DNA from: Natrinema altunense
GTDB lineage: Archaea; Halobacteriota; Halobacteria; Halobacteriales; Natrialbaceae
NCBI RefSeq assembly: GCF_000731985.1
Contig: NZ_JNCS01000002.1
Span: 186,001-250,000, forward strand
Direction: 5' to 3'
DNA: 64,000 nt
A program made the position numbers and the translations under genes. This document shows positions 24,687 to 34,258 of this stretch, one piece after another. A model generated the notes under the pieces. That model had not been told where the DNA came from and searched no databases. It saw nothing but the letters and a program-made list of their open reading frames with translations. Positions within the stretch are counted from its first letter, which is position 1, and each line of letters opens with the position of its first letter.

Positions 24687-25853
24687 ATGGCGAACGGACA
24701 CCTACTCACGACGGCGGTCGAGGACGAAGCGCAGGCACCGACGACCGCGGAGCCGGTCCTCGAACTCGACGGCATCGCGAAACGGTTCGGTAGCGAGGAG
24801 GTCATCGGGGACCTCTCGTTGGCCGTTCGCGACGGCGAGATCCTGACGCTGCTCGGCCCGTCGGGCTGTGGGAAGACCACGACGCTGCGATTGATCGCCG
24901 GCCTCGAGAAGCCGAACGCCGGACACGTCCGGCTGCAAGACGAGACCGTCGCCGGTGACGGGCGGTTCGTCCCGCCGGAGGAACGCGGCGTCGGCGTCGT
25001 CTTTCAGGATTTCGCGCTCTTTCCCCACTTGACCGCTCACGAGAACGTCGCCTTCGGCCTCCAGGAGTGGGCCGACGCCGAACGCGACGCCCGCGTCGAC
25101 GAACTCCTCGAACTCGTCGGACTCGCGGACCACGGTGAGGACTATCCGGACGAACTCTCAGGCGGGCAACAACAGCGGATCGCGCTCGCGCGCTCGCTGG
25201 CCCCGGAACCCGAGATGCTGTTGCTCGACGAGCCGTTTTCGAACCTGGACGTGGATCTGCGCGTCGAGATGCGCGAGGAGGTCCGTCGCATCATCAAGGA
25301 AACCGGCGTCACCGCCATCTCGGTCACCCACGATCAGGAGGAGGCGCTCTCGATCTCCGACCGGGTCGCCGTGATGAACGACGGCGATATCGAGCAGATC
25401 GACACCCCACAACAGGTCTTTCAACAGCCCGAATCGCGGTTCGTGGCCGGCTTCCTCGGTCACGCCAGCTTCCTGCCGGGCGAGGTCCACGGCGACCACG
25501 TCGAGACCGCGCTCGGCCGCGTGCTCCGCGACGACGTCCACGGGCTCGCCCACCAGTACGACGGGAGCATCGTCGACCTGCTGGTCCGACCCGACGACGT
25601 GACGGCCTACCCAGCCGCGGAAGCCGAGGCCGACGGCCGCGTCGTCTACCGCCGGTATCTCGGTCCGACGGTCCTCTATCGCGTGGAACTCGACGGCGGC
25701 GAGACCATCGAGTGCATGCACAACCACTCCGACCGGATCGATCTGGACGAGCGCGTCGGCGTCCGCGTCACCGCCGACCACGAACTCGCGTGGTTCCCCG
25801 CCGACCATCGCGCGGACGCGGAGACGGACGAAGTCCCCGCGGGTGCCGACTGA
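24687..25853 (+). CDS. ABC transporter ATP-binding protein (Fe3+/Fbp-like, MalK/PotA-type)
   Basis: A 388-aa nucleotide-binding subunit: Walker A GPSGCGKTT at about 57-65, Q-loop VFQDFALFPHLT, signature LSGGQQQR, Walker B MLLLDEPF and H-loop SVTHDQEEAL. A C-terminal TOBE-like regulatory domain (about 290-375) follows. Sequence and length match ferric/polyamine-type importers (FbpC/PotA). No permease or binding protein is adjacent, so its partners are elsewhere. The palindromic metal box in its promoter argues for iron or manganese regulation and hence iron import. Confidence 0.88.
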   Translation: MANGHLLTTAVEDEAQAPTTAEPVLELDGIAKRFGSEEVIGDLSLAVRDGEILTLLGPSGCGKTTTLRLIAGLEKPNAGHVRLQDETVAGDGRFVPPEERGVGVVFQDFALFPHLTAHENVAFGLQEWADAERDARVDELLELVGLADHGEDYPDELSGGQQQRIALARSLAPEPEMLLLDEPFSNLDVDLRVEMREEVRRIIKETGVTAISVTHDQEEALSISDRVAVMNDGDIEQIDTPQQVFQQPESRFVAGFLGHASFLPGEVHGDHVETALGRVLRDDVHGLAHQYDGSIVDLLVRPDDVTAYPAAEAEADGRVVYRRYLGPTVLYRVELDGGETIECMHNHSDRIDLDERVGVRVTADHELAWFPADHRADAETDEVPAGAD

Positions 25854-25964
25854 GCCGTTTCGAAACGCCATCGACGCCGGGTTCTCCGTCGATCTGTCGT
25901 GACACGCAGCCGCGTTCGAGCCACCGCGCCGAACGTTGATAGGTGTGCACATACCAGGTCACGT

Positions 25965-26609
25965 GTGACCGAGCGGACATCGCTTGCGACGTACTGTGGG
26001 ATCGCCGGTACGATCGTCTCGCTGGGGACGATCACGGTCGCGACGATCGTCGCGTCGCCCGAGACGTTCACCTGGCAGGGGCACGCCCTCTCGGATATGG
26101 GTCGCTACGGGACGCCGACGTTCCCGCTTTTCAACGGCGGGCTGATCGTCGGCGGGCTGTTGGGGCTCCCCTTCGCCTGGCGGTGCTGGATCACGAGCCG
26201 GAACGCCCTCGAGCGCGTCGGCGTCGGCCTGCTCGCGACGGCGGTCGTCGGGCAGATCGGCGTCGGGCTCTTCTTTCTCGAGCACACGGCCGTCTACCTC
26301 GAGACGAGTCTCCACGGGATCGCGGCGCTGACGGTCTTCGGGGTCGCTCCGTTTGCGGGATGGATCTACGGTTCCGGGGCGGCAATGGCCGGCGACGGCC
26401 GTCTCGCGATCGCATCGGTCGGACTCGGTACCGTCCACCCCCTCGTCTGGTTCGGGTGGCTGCTGTCGCTCGGCGGGGCGGCGGAGACCGGCGCATGGTT
26501 CGCCGTGGCCGAGTTCGGTGCCGCCGTCGCGTTCGGCGGTTGGATCCTCGTGCTCGCGATCACCGTCCGTGATCGTGACGACAGCGAACCGGACGGACCG
26601 AACCGCTAA
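25965..26609 (+). CDS. DUF998-type integral membrane protein
   Basis: A 214-aa protein with about six hydrophobic helices: CGIAGTIVSLGTITVATIVA, GGLIVGGLLGLPFAW, VGLLATAVVGQIGVGLFF, IAALTVFGVAPFAGWIYG, LVWFGWLLSLGG and FGAAVAFGGWILVLAIT. The SDMGRYGTPTFPLFNGG loop after helix 1 is typical of DUF998. I start at GTG 25965, since the frame upstream is unlike protein. Function unknown. Confidence 0.78.
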   Translation: MTERTSLATYCGIAGTIVSLGTITVATIVASPETFTWQGHALSDMGRYGTPTFPLFNGGLIVGGLLGLPFAWRCWITSRNALERVGVGLLATAVVGQIGVGLFFLEHTAVYLETSLHGIAALTVFGVAPFAGWIYGSGAAMAGDGRLAIASVGLGTVHPLVWFGWLLSLGGAAETGAWFAVAEFGAAVAFGGWILVLAITVRDRDDSEPDGPNR

Positions 26610-26678
26610 ATCGTTCGGGCTGCTTTTGCGATGCTCGGCCACACAACGCTTAAATCGAAACCGTCCCTAACGAGATGT

Positions 26679-26957
26679 ATGCATAAAGACGAACTCCTCG
26701 AACTCCACGAAGAACTCGTCGTCATCATGGAGTACTTCTCGGACCGCGAGGAGGTCGACGAAACGCTGTTCGATCCCTATCGTCAACTCGATGTCGATCC
26801 GTCCCACGTCCACAAATCGAAAAGCGAACACAAACACGCGGTCTTCGTCCTCGGAAATGCGCTCGCGAGCGCGATGAGTGAAGACGAGTTCTCGAGCGCC
26901 GGTCGGATCGGCAAACGCATGAAGGAGCTCGCCGAGGACGCGGAGTCGAAAATATAG
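26679..26957 (+). CDS. UPF0058 family protein
   Basis: A 92-aa helical protein (MHKDELLELHEELVVIMEYF, HVHKSKSEHKHAVFVLGNAL) that matches the archaeal UPF0058 family. These are small helical-bundle proteins of unknown function found across haloarchaea. The start ATG 26679 gives the conserved N-terminus; upstream open sequence is not part of the family. A TATA-like gcttaaatc lies about 30 bp upstream. Confidence 0.88.
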   Translation: MHKDELLELHEELVVIMEYFSDREEVDETLFDPYRQLDVDPSHVHKSKSEHKHAVFVLGNALASAMSEDEFSSAGRIGKRMKELAEDAESKI

Positions 26958-27005
26958 ACAGTATCTAGGCGAAACGTATTTAGTGTGGTTCTCGCTTGTT
27001 GAACT

Positions 27006-29774
27006 ATGGACCCGCGCACGCAAGAGCGCGTCGAGGAGTGGGACTCCCGCCCGTTCAACGGTGGGTTCGATGGTCTCTCCGATCTCGCTGCCGCTGATTT
27101 CTCCGGTGCCGTGTCGGCTGTCGGCACGTGGGTATTCATGCTCAACGGCCGTATTATCGGCATCATCGACGGCGATATCGAGGACTTCGAAACCGCCTCT
27201 GGTACGCAGTACGAGGCCCCCCACCCGTCGCTTCCCCTGCTCTGTGCAATGGAGGAACGCGGCGGTGACACACGAGCGAAGTACTACACGAACGAGACGC
27301 CGCTCCGGGAGGTGGACAACACCCTGCAAAGCGGCTCGTTTACCGGCTACGTCGAGCTGAGCGAAAACGTCCTCAGCGGCGACTACTACGCCGTCTACTA
27401 CGGCGGCCGACGGATGGCCGCCGCCTACATCGGCAACGCCGAGCGGCTGCTCACCGGCGACGAGGCCTTCGACCGAGCGGCCGACGAAGTCGGCATCTAC
27501 GAGGTGACCGACGTCGATATCGAGGTGACCGACGTGCCGGGGACGGGCGACGCGAGCGCCGGCTCCGGACCCACGGACGGGACGACCGACGGCTCCGACT
27601 CGAGTCCGGCGACCGGAGCGGTTCCGGGGACCGATCCGGCTGCGTCCGCCGCCGGGACGGACACGCCTAGCGGCGACGGTGCCGAGTCCGAACCCGGCGT
27701 CGGTGCGACGGGTTCGGCGATCGATCCGATCGACATCTCGAGCACCGAGTCGACCGATACCGTCGGCGCGACGGGGAGCGATCAGATCGGGGACGAGGCT
27801 GCGGACGATCCGTCCTCGCTGACGGGAGAGATCGATCTGACGGGCGACGCGTCGGGGATCACGGCGACCGACGACGCCGCGACGGAGTCGGACTCGGCTT
27901 CGAGCGGAATCACCGAGACGGACCCCTCCTCTTCCGGTTCGGCTCCCGAAACCGATCCATCCGCCGGGACGGACGCGGCTTCCGAGACCGGTCCGACGAC
28001 CGACTCCGGTCAATCTCAGGGATCGGTTCCGTCGGACGGTTCCGTCGACCGCCGGGAACAGGGGGCAACCGAACGCGTCCAACGGGACGCGCGAGCGACC
28101 GCCGACGGCACGACCGCACCCGCGACCGACGCCGCACCGGAGCCGGCGACTGACGACCGCGGGACGACCGACTCGCCGGCAAGCGAGCCCGGAACGACCG
28201 ATACCGCATCGAGCGCGGCCGACGACGGCGGAGCCGACGTGAGCATCGACGTCACCCCCGCCGACGAGGCGGAACCCGGGACCGACACCGACGGCGAGGC
28301 GGCGTCGGACTCGAGTCCCGACCTCGCGGAGGTCGAGGCGGCGGCCGAGGAGTTAGAGCGCAACGATATTTCCTGGGTCGACGAGGAAGGGGACAACGGG
28401 CCGGCGGACGGACCGACACCAGAGGAATCCACCGCCGATTCCGGTGACACTCCCGAGGACGACGAGGACGGCTATCTCGACGAACAACTCGAACGCGAGG
28501 AAGCGTGGCGGGAGACGCGACGCATTCCGTCGATCGACCCCGACGACAGTGACCCGGCGGACGAAACGGGTTCGAGCAGCGACAGCCGTCGTACGCGGAC
28601 GGGTCGATCGTCCGCATCGGCGGCAGGTGCGGACGCCACGAACGCCGCCATATCCGACGGATCACGGTCCAGTTCGCGGAACGGGGACCGGACGGCGGAG
28701 TCGACGACGGCCGAGACGCGCGCGGAGCGCTCCCAGACGGGGGGTCGCCAGCGGACGGCGGCCACCCAGTCGGAATCGGCGGCCGACGGACGGGCCGCCG
28801 ATCGGAAGCAACAGCGGATCGACGCGCTCACCGAGAAACTCGAGACGCTCCAGGAGCAACGCGACACCCTCGCGACGAAGGCCGAGGAACTCGAGGCCGA
28901 ACGCGACCGACTGCAATCGACGAACGACGACCTGTCCGCGACGGTCGAGCGCCTCCAGTCCCGCATCGAGGACCTCGAGACGGAACTGGAACGCGAACGC
29001 GAGCGCACCGCCGATGCCGACGCCGCGGACTCCGGGGGAGCCGCCGAGACGCAGCTCTCGGCCCAGCAGGCGCTTTCGGGGACGAACCTCTTCGTGCGGT
29101 ACGCCTCGAAGAGTCGGCCGACCCTCGAGACGGCTCACGACGGCGACGCCGACCGCAGCGAGGTCGCGTCGAACCTCCGACTCGAGCATCACACGCAGTT
29201 CGACTCGGCCGCTGCCGCGGTCGACGGGGAGCCGTACGCGGACTTCCTCCCGTCTTCGATGGAGTTTCGGTTCGTCGACTGGCTCACCGAGGTCGTCCTC
29301 TACGAGATTCGTGATACCGGTAACGCGGACAGTCTGATCGACCTCTACGACGCCATCCCCCGCATCGATCGGGCCGAACTCGACGCGACGATCTCGCTCG
29401 AGAACGACGACACCGAGGACGTACCCGACGAGCTGACCTTCGATATCGTCGCGTTCGACAAGATGGGGAACCCGTTGGTCCTCGTGACGCTCAACGACTC
29501 CCGGGAGCCGGCGACGAAGGGGATGCTCGAGGGATTGGAGGAGGCCGCTTCCGCGATCAAGGCCAACTACCCCGATCTCGCGGCGGCGTTCGCCGTCACC
29601 TCGAGTTACTTCGAACCCGGCGCGCTCGAGGTGGCCGAGGAGGCGACCAGCGGCGGCTTCCTCAGCCGCGGCTCGAAGCTGAGTTACGTCAACCTCTCGC
29701 GCAAGGACGGCTACCACCTCTGTCTCGTCGAATCACGGTCGGAAGGGTTCCACATGAACGTCCCCGAGTTGTAG
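27006..29774 (+). CDS. large haloarchaeal protein: N-terminal globular domain, long acidic linker, coiled coil, C-terminal domain
   Basis: 922 aa. Residues 1-170 are a globular domain beginning MDPRTQERVEEWDSRPFNGG, recalled as DUF7527. Residues ~175-590 are low-complexity Ser/Thr/Asp/Gly/Ala with no predicted fold. Residues ~600-670 form a coiled coil (KLETLQEQRDTLATKAEELE). Residues ~690-922 are a second globular domain with VRYASKSRPTLETAHDGDA and LTFDIVAFDKMGNPLVLVTLND; the last part resembles a nuclease-like or regulatory alpha/beta fold, but no catalytic residues are clear. No signal peptide. Function unknown; the shape suggests a dimeric scaffold linking two modules. Confidence 0.8.
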   Translation: MDPRTQERVEEWDSRPFNGGFDGLSDLAAADFSGAVSAVGTWVFMLNGRIIGIIDGDIEDFETASGTQYEAPHPSLPLLCAMEERGGDTRAKYYTNETPLREVDNTLQSGSFTGYVELSENVLSGDYYAVYYGGRRMAAAYIGNAERLLTGDEAFDRAADEVGIYEVTDVDIEVTDVPGTGDASAGSGPTDGTTDGSDSSPATGAVPGTDPAASAAGTDTPSGDGAESEPGVGATGSAIDPIDISSTESTDTVGATGSDQIGDEAADDPSSLTGEIDLTGDASGITATDDAATESDSASSGITETDPSSSGSAPETDPSAGTDAASETGPTTDSGQSQGSVPSDGSVDRREQGATERVQRDARATADGTTAPATDAAPEPATDDRGTTDSPASEPGTTDTASSAADDGGADVSIDVTPADEAEPGTDTDGEAASDSSPDLAEVEAAAEELERNDISWVDEEGDNGPADGPTPEESTADSGDTPEDDEDGYLDEQLEREEAWRETRRIPSIDPDDSDPADETGSSSDSRRTRTGRSSASAAGADATNAAISDGSRSSSRNGDRTAESTTAETRAERSQTGGRQRTAATQSESAADGRAADRKQQRIDALTEKLETLQEQRDTLATKAEELEAERDRLQSTNDDLSATVERLQSRIEDLETELERERERTADADAADSGGAAETQLSAQQALSGTNLFVRYASKSRPTLETAHDGDADRSEVASNLRLEHHTQFDSAAAAVDGEPYADFLPSSMEFRFVDWLTEVVLYEIRDTGNADSLIDLYDAIPRIDRAELDATISLENDDTEDVPDELTFDIVAFDKMGNPLVLVTLNDSREPATKGMLEGLEEAASAIKANYPDLAAAFAVTSSYFEPGALEVAEEATSGGFLSRGSKLSYVNLSRKDGYHLCLVESRSEGFHMNVPEL

Positions 29775-30017
29775 TCGGCGAGCACGCGCTCTGACTGCCG
29801 GCGTTTCGGACCAGTGGGACGACAGCGAACGCCGCTCGAGCGACGGGTGTCCGATGGCTGATGCAGCCGTCTCGATCGGCGGCAGTCGTGGCGGCGATAC
29901 GGAGACGAAAGCGGGACGCTCCGGGGAACAAAAACGGCGATACGATCGTCAGCGAGTCGGCAACGCGCGGGCTGTCGGTCGCGGGGACGGGCGACAGCGT
30001 CCGAACTGGACGAGAGA

Positions 30018-30323
30018 CTACCCTTCGATCTCCGCGACGTCTTCGATCTTCATTCCGTCGAGTTTCTCGACGATGTCATCGATCTTGCCGTGGAGTTCGT
30101 CGACGAACTCCACGGTCCGCTCGGTCTTGATCGCACCCTGGCTCGAGGGTTCGATCAGGTTCTCCTCCTCGAGGACCCGAAGCGAGTAACGAACCTTGTG
30201 GTGGGGATAGCCGGTCTCGTTGGACATTTTGACGATCCCGATCGGTTCGTTCTCGATGACCATCTTCAGGACCTGGAGATGTCGTTCCAGCATATCGACT
30301 TCCTTCTCAAGCCTATCTATCAT
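30018..30323 (-). CDS. winged-helix DNA-binding protein
   Basis: A 101-aa conserved archaeal protein. A coiled segment (MIDRLEKEVDMLERHLQVLKMV) precedes a winged helix: GIVKMSNETGYPHHKVRYSLRVLEEENLIEPS. The C-terminus is a short amphipathic helix (DELHGKIDDIVEKLDG). I choose ATG 30323 because a TATA-like cttttaaaag (30349-30358) sits about 27 bp upstream; the open frame continues 16 codons further. Likely a transcriptional regulator; targets unknown. Confidence 0.78.
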   Translation of the reverse strand: MIDRLEKEVDMLERHLQVLKMVIENEPIGIVKMSNETGYPHHKVRYSLRVLEEENLIEPSSQGAIKTERTVEFVDELHGKIDDIVEKLDGMKIEDVAEIEG

Positions 30324-30717
30324 GGCATTTGTTAACTTGTCTTTGGGCCTTTTAAAAGTTACTCTCGGCAATTGAACGGACCGGTTTCGACTAGATGTCC
30401 GTTCCTGTCAGTAGTTAACGTTTCCGATCCCGGCGATTCGCGGGATCAGTCGGCCGGTTGGACGCCGACCGGCAGGGGTCGCACCCGATCACGGAGGCGA
30501 CGGGCCGTGCTGTCGGTCAGTCCCGGACACTCGGTTCCGGGGTCGACCGCGGAACGGTTATCTGGATCGTGTACCCTCCCTTGTGCCTGCACGCATATAT
30601 ACTGGTAGCTATCGGACCGAGCGGCGTGGCACATCCCGCGTCCGACCCCGGATGCTACCCGTCAGTCACCCGTATACCGAAATCTGTTTATCGGCCCGGG
30701 AAGAATCCGCCGCTGTT
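30324..30717. other. intergenic region upstream of purA
   Basis: Divergent spacer. It contains the promoter of the winged-helix gene at its left edge and a TATA-like tgtttatcg (30684-30692) about 28 bp before purA. A second AT-rich patch, gcatatatact at 30593-30603, could be another promoter. Short open frames here are Arg-rich and not convincing. Confidence 0.5.
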
Positions 30718-32082
30718 ATGACCGTCACTATCGTCGGGTCGCAACTCGGCGACGAAGGCAAGGGTGGGGTCGTCGACCTCTACGGCGACGCCGCCGACGT
30801 CGTTGCCCGGTATCAGGGCGGCGACAACGCTGGACATACCGTCGTCCACGACGGCGAGAAGTACAAACTGTCGCTGGTGCCGTCGGGAGCCGTTCGCGGC
30901 AAGATCGGCGTCCTCGGTAACGGTTGCGTCGTCAACCCCGAGACGCTGTTCGACGAGATCGATACCCTCCGCGAACGCGGTCTCGAGCCGGACGTCCGGG
31001 TCTCCGAGCGCGCCCACGTTATTCTCCCCTATCACCGCGCGCTCGACGGCATCGAGGAGGAAGAGAAGGAGGACCTCGCCGCCGGGACGACCAAGCGCGG
31101 CATCGGGCCGACCTACGAGGACAAGGCCGGCCGTCGCGGCGTCCGGGTGGGCGATCTGCTCGACCCCGATACGCTCCGCGAACGCCTCGAGTACGTCGTT
31201 CCCCAGAAGAAAGCCCTCGCCGAGGAGGTCTTCGACAAGGAGACCGGCGAGGAGTTCGATATCGATCACCTCTACGAAACCTACCGCGAGTACGGCGAGC
31301 GCCTCGCCGAAGAGGGGATGACCGTCGACTGCGGGACCTTCCTCCAGAACCGGATCGACGCCGGCGACAACGTCATGCTCGAGGGAGCACAGGGAACCTC
31401 CCTCGACATCGATCACGGGGTCTACCCCTACGTCACTTCGTCGAACCCGACGGCGGGCGGCGCGACCGTCGGCACCGGTCTCGGACCGACCGTCATCGGG
31501 GACGGCGAGGTCATCGGTATCGTCAAGGCCTATCTCTCCCGCGTCGGGACCGGGCCGCTCCCGACCGAACTCGGTGGGGTCGAGGGACAGACGCCGGACT
31601 ACGACGCAGCCGACGGCGCGGGCGCGGACGAGGAGGCGCTCGCGACCGCCATCCGCGACGAAGGCGGGGAGTACGGCACCGTCACCGGCCGCCCGCGGCG
31701 GGTCGGCTGGCTCGACATGCCGATGCTGCGCCACGCGGCGCGCGCGAACGGCTTTACCGGACTCGCGGTCAACCACATCGACGTCCTGTCCGGCCTCGAC
31801 ACGGTCGAAGTCGGCCACAGCTACGAGTTCGACGGCGAGGAAATCTTCACCATGCCCCCGACGACCGAACAGTGGGGCCGCTGTGAAGCCACATTCAAGT
31901 CGTTCGACGGCTGGCCGGACGTCGACTGGACCGCGGTCGCCGAGGACGGGTACGAGGCGATCCCGGAGAACGCACGCACGTACCTCGAGTACATCAGCGA
32001 CGAACTCGACGCCCCGATCTACGCCGTCGGCGTCGGCCCCGGCCGCGAGGAGACCGTCGTCGTCGAGAACCCGTACGAGTGA
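30718..32082 (+). CDS. purA: adenylosuccinate synthase
   Basis: GTP-dependent ligase of IMP and aspartate, the first committed step to AMP. The 454-aa protein begins MTVTIVGSQLGDEGKGGVVD (the P-loop-like QxGDEGKG). It carries GGDNAGHTV, GTTKRGIGPTYEDKAGRRGVRVGDL, MLEGAQGTSLDIDHGVYPYVTSSN and the C-terminal VGVGPGREETV. ATG 30718 is chosen because the fold starts directly there. Complete and normal in length. Confidence 0.96.
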   Translation: MTVTIVGSQLGDEGKGGVVDLYGDAADVVARYQGGDNAGHTVVHDGEKYKLSLVPSGAVRGKIGVLGNGCVVNPETLFDEIDTLRERGLEPDVRVSERAHVILPYHRALDGIEEEEKEDLAAGTTKRGIGPTYEDKAGRRGVRVGDLLDPDTLRERLEYVVPQKKALAEEVFDKETGEEFDIDHLYETYREYGERLAEEGMTVDCGTFLQNRIDAGDNVMLEGAQGTSLDIDHGVYPYVTSSNPTAGGATVGTGLGPTVIGDGEVIGIVKAYLSRVGTGPLPTELGGVEGQTPDYDAADGAGADEEALATAIRDEGGEYGTVTGRPRRVGWLDMPMLRHAARANGFTGLAVNHIDVLSGLDTVEVGHSYEFDGEEIFTMPPTTEQWGRCEATFKSFDGWPDVDWTAVAEDGYEAIPENARTYLEYISDELDAPIYAVGVGPGREETVVVENPYE

Positions 32083-32208
32083 CGTCCTCTCCGGCGTAAC
32101 CGCCGGATTTTTCTCGCGGATTCCCGATAGGCACCCCACGGCGGGTCGCGAGCGACTCGCTCACGTCGTTCCCGAAACCTTTTGCTGTCGGCGGCAAGCC
32201 TACGTAGT

Positions 32209-32403
32209 ATGAAGGAGTCGTTACTGGAGATTCTCTGCTGCCCGCTCGACAAACACGACCTGGAACTCGAGAACGCCGACTACGACGACGAGGAGGTCGT
32301 CGGCGGCAATCTCGTCTGTACCGAGTGTGGCGAAGCCTACCCGATCGAGGACGGCATTCCGAACCTGCTGCCGCCGGATATGCGAGAGGAGACGCCGGCC
32401 TGA
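32209..32403 (+). CDS. Trm112-like zinc-ribbon methyltransferase activator
   Basis: 64 aa with the Trm112 pattern: MKESLLEILCCPLDKHDLEL, CTECGEAYPIEDGIPNLLPPD. The paired CC/C..C cysteines form a small zinc-binding or Trm112 fold. Trm112 activates several RNA and protein methyltransferases in archaea. It lies 16 bp upstream of the next membrane-anchored gene on the same strand. Confidence 0.85.
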   Translation: MKESLLEILCCPLDKHDLELENADYDDEEVVGGNLVCTECGEAYPIEDGIPNLLPPDMREETPA

Positions 32404-32418
32404 ACGGCCCCACTGATT

Positions 32419-33009
32419 ATGTCCGGAACCGAGGTCGCCGTCCACGTCAACCGCGGGGCCGCCGAGGCGCTCGAGGCGACGAGCGGGACGCTCGAAACCA
32501 GCGCGTCGTTTTCGGTCCTGTTGTACGGCCACGAGACGCCCGCGCACGTCCACTGCCGTCTCGACGGTGACCTCGAACGGATCGCATCGCTCGGGGAATC
32601 GAACTACTACGTCGAACCCGAGACCGTCACGCGCGTTCCGGTCACCGTCGTCGCCGACGCCATCGACCGCCCCGTCGATGGCCGCCTCGAGGTGCTGACC
32701 GGCTACGGTTCCGAATCGGTCTCGATCGCCGTCACCGTCGAACCCGGGCCGCCGGGCGTCGACGTCGACGAATCCCTCGCCGAGCCCACGCGGTCGGAGC
32801 CCGAGCCGACGGCGTTCGACCGGGCCGTCGACCGGTGTTCCGCCGTGACTGCGGTCGAGCCGGCGACGCTCGTCGTCCTCGCACTCGGCGCGGTCGCGGT
32901 CGGCGTCGCGGGGGTGACGACGGCGACGATCGGCGGTCCCGTCGCGACCGCCGGCCTGGGAATCGTCGGCGGCGGCGTTCTCGTGGCGCTGTTCTTGCTG
33001 TTACAGTAA
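32419..33009 (+). CDS. membrane-anchored haloarchaeal protein (DUF7524-like)
   Basis: 196 aa. Residues 1-115 form a beta-sandwich-like domain (VAVHVNRGAAEALEATS, FSVLLYGHETPAHVHCRLD, VTRVPVTVVADAI). The C-terminus holds two membrane helices, ATLVVLALGAVAVGVAGVTT and AGLGIVGGGVLVALFLLLQ. There is no N-terminal signal, so the soluble domain may face the cytosol. It resembles a family recalled as DUF7524; function unknown. Confidence 0.75.
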   Translation: MSGTEVAVHVNRGAAEALEATSGTLETSASFSVLLYGHETPAHVHCRLDGDLERIASLGESNYYVEPETVTRVPVTVVADAIDRPVDGRLEVLTGYGSESVSIAVTVEPGPPGVDVDESLAEPTRSEPEPTAFDRAVDRCSAVTAVEPATLVVLALGAVAVGVAGVTTATIGGPVATAGLGIVGGGVLVALFLLLQ

Positions 33010-33085
33010 CTCGCCGGCGACCGGACGCGAGATGGCGGTCGTGGCCGGCGGGCGAAAATCGGAGTCGCGTGGCACCGGTCGGTCG

Positions 33086-34255
33086 TCAGTCGTCGACCCG
33101 TGTCGCTTCGAGATCGCCCTCGGCGTCGAACCGTTTGGCGCGGAGGTACCGCGCCCGGTAGCGGTTCGCGCCGTCGTAGACGTCGGCCTCGCGGATCTCG
33201 TCGGTGCGGTCCTCCGCGACCGCGTCGATCAGCTCCTCGAGTTGGTTCAGTTCGCTCGTCGTCAACTCGAGTTCGTAGGTATGCTCGTCCTCGGACTCGA
33301 GGGTGGCCCACTTGCGGGCGGCGGCGACGACGAGTGAACACGGCTCGCGACAGGGGAACGGCCCGTTGCCGCCGTCGACAGCGAGGTCGTCGCCCTCCTC
33401 GTACTGCCACTCCCGGCGGCGCAGACACTGGGAGTCGACACAGCAGGCCTCGGCCATCCATTCGACGGCCTCGCGGGGGAGTTCGTCGATCACGTCGTAG
33501 ATGCCCGTCTGGCGCTCGGCGGTCTCGAGCCAGTGGTCGACGTCCAGGTTCCCCCGCAGTTCGCGGTGCCAGTTGGCGACCGTCGCGGGATAGAAGAACT
33601 CGACCGTCTCGACGAGTTCCGCGCCCGAGAGGCCGGTAAAGGCCCAGCCGTCGGGCAGCGTCGGCGCGGTCTTCAGCGGGCGGTAGCGGCCGTCCTCGTC
33701 GTACGTCGCGAGTTCGCGTGCGTCGCGTGGGTCGTCGTGGATCTCGAGGTCGGCGAGATCGCTGCCGGCGTCCTCGACGTGCCAGAGATCGTAGACGCGC
33801 TCGCCGTTGGGAGCATCGATATCGACGAATCGGGCCGTAATAGAGAGCTGTCCCCACTCGCGGTCGATGCCGTCGCTGAGCGCGTCGTACCGGTCCGCGA
33901 CGCCGAGTGTCTCCGGGCGGTCGTTCGCCTCGTCGGCTCCGCCGGACCAGGGACCGGGCGTCGCCTCGTCCGGATCGGCGTCCGCCAGCGGCGCGCGCTC
34001 GCACCACCGGAGGAAGGCCCGACGGGCGGTCCCCTCCCCGCCGACGGTCTTCTGCCAGTAACGCCAGTTCGTGACGTACGCCGCCGCGGAGTCGAGCGCC
34101 AGCCGGAGTGCGTCGTCGTCGAGTCCGGTCCACTCGTTGCCCGGCGTCTCGAGTGCGTACTCGCCGTCCGTTTCCGTGACGTGCAGGCCGTCGAACGCGA
34201 TGCCGTCGGATGCGTGTGCCAGCAGCGCCTCGATGTCGTCGGTCGCCACCGTCAC
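33086..34255 (-). CDS. DR2241-family Fe-S protein, partner of CbiX
   Basis: 389 aa from GTG 34255. The C-terminal half has a cysteine cluster compatible with a 4Fe-4S centre: MAEACCVDSQCLRRREWQYEEGDD and FPCREPCSLVV. The N-terminal half is unlike known enzymes. In haloarchaea this DR2241-type protein is regularly encoded directly after CbiX, here 3 bp downstream of its stop, which implies a shared role in sirohydrochlorin or cobalt handling. The precise reaction is not established. Confidence 0.82.
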   Translation of the reverse strand: MTVATDDIEALLAHASDGIAFDGLHVTETDGEYALETPGNEWTGLDDDALRLALDSAAAYVTNWRYWQKTVGGEGTARRAFLRWCERAPLADADPDEATPGPWSGGADEANDRPETLGVADRYDALSDGIDREWGQLSITARFVDIDAPNGERVYDLWHVEDAGSDLADLEIHDDPRDARELATYDEDGRYRPLKTAPTLPDGWAFTGLSGAELVETVEFFYPATVANWHRELRGNLDVDHWLETAERQTGIYDVIDELPREAVEWMAEACCVDSQCLRRREWQYEEGDDLAVDGGNGPFPCREPCSLVVAAARKWATLESEDEHTYELELTTSELNQLEELIDAVAEDRTDEIREADVYDGANRYRARYLRAKRFDAEGDLEATRVDD

Positions 34256-34258
34256 GCG

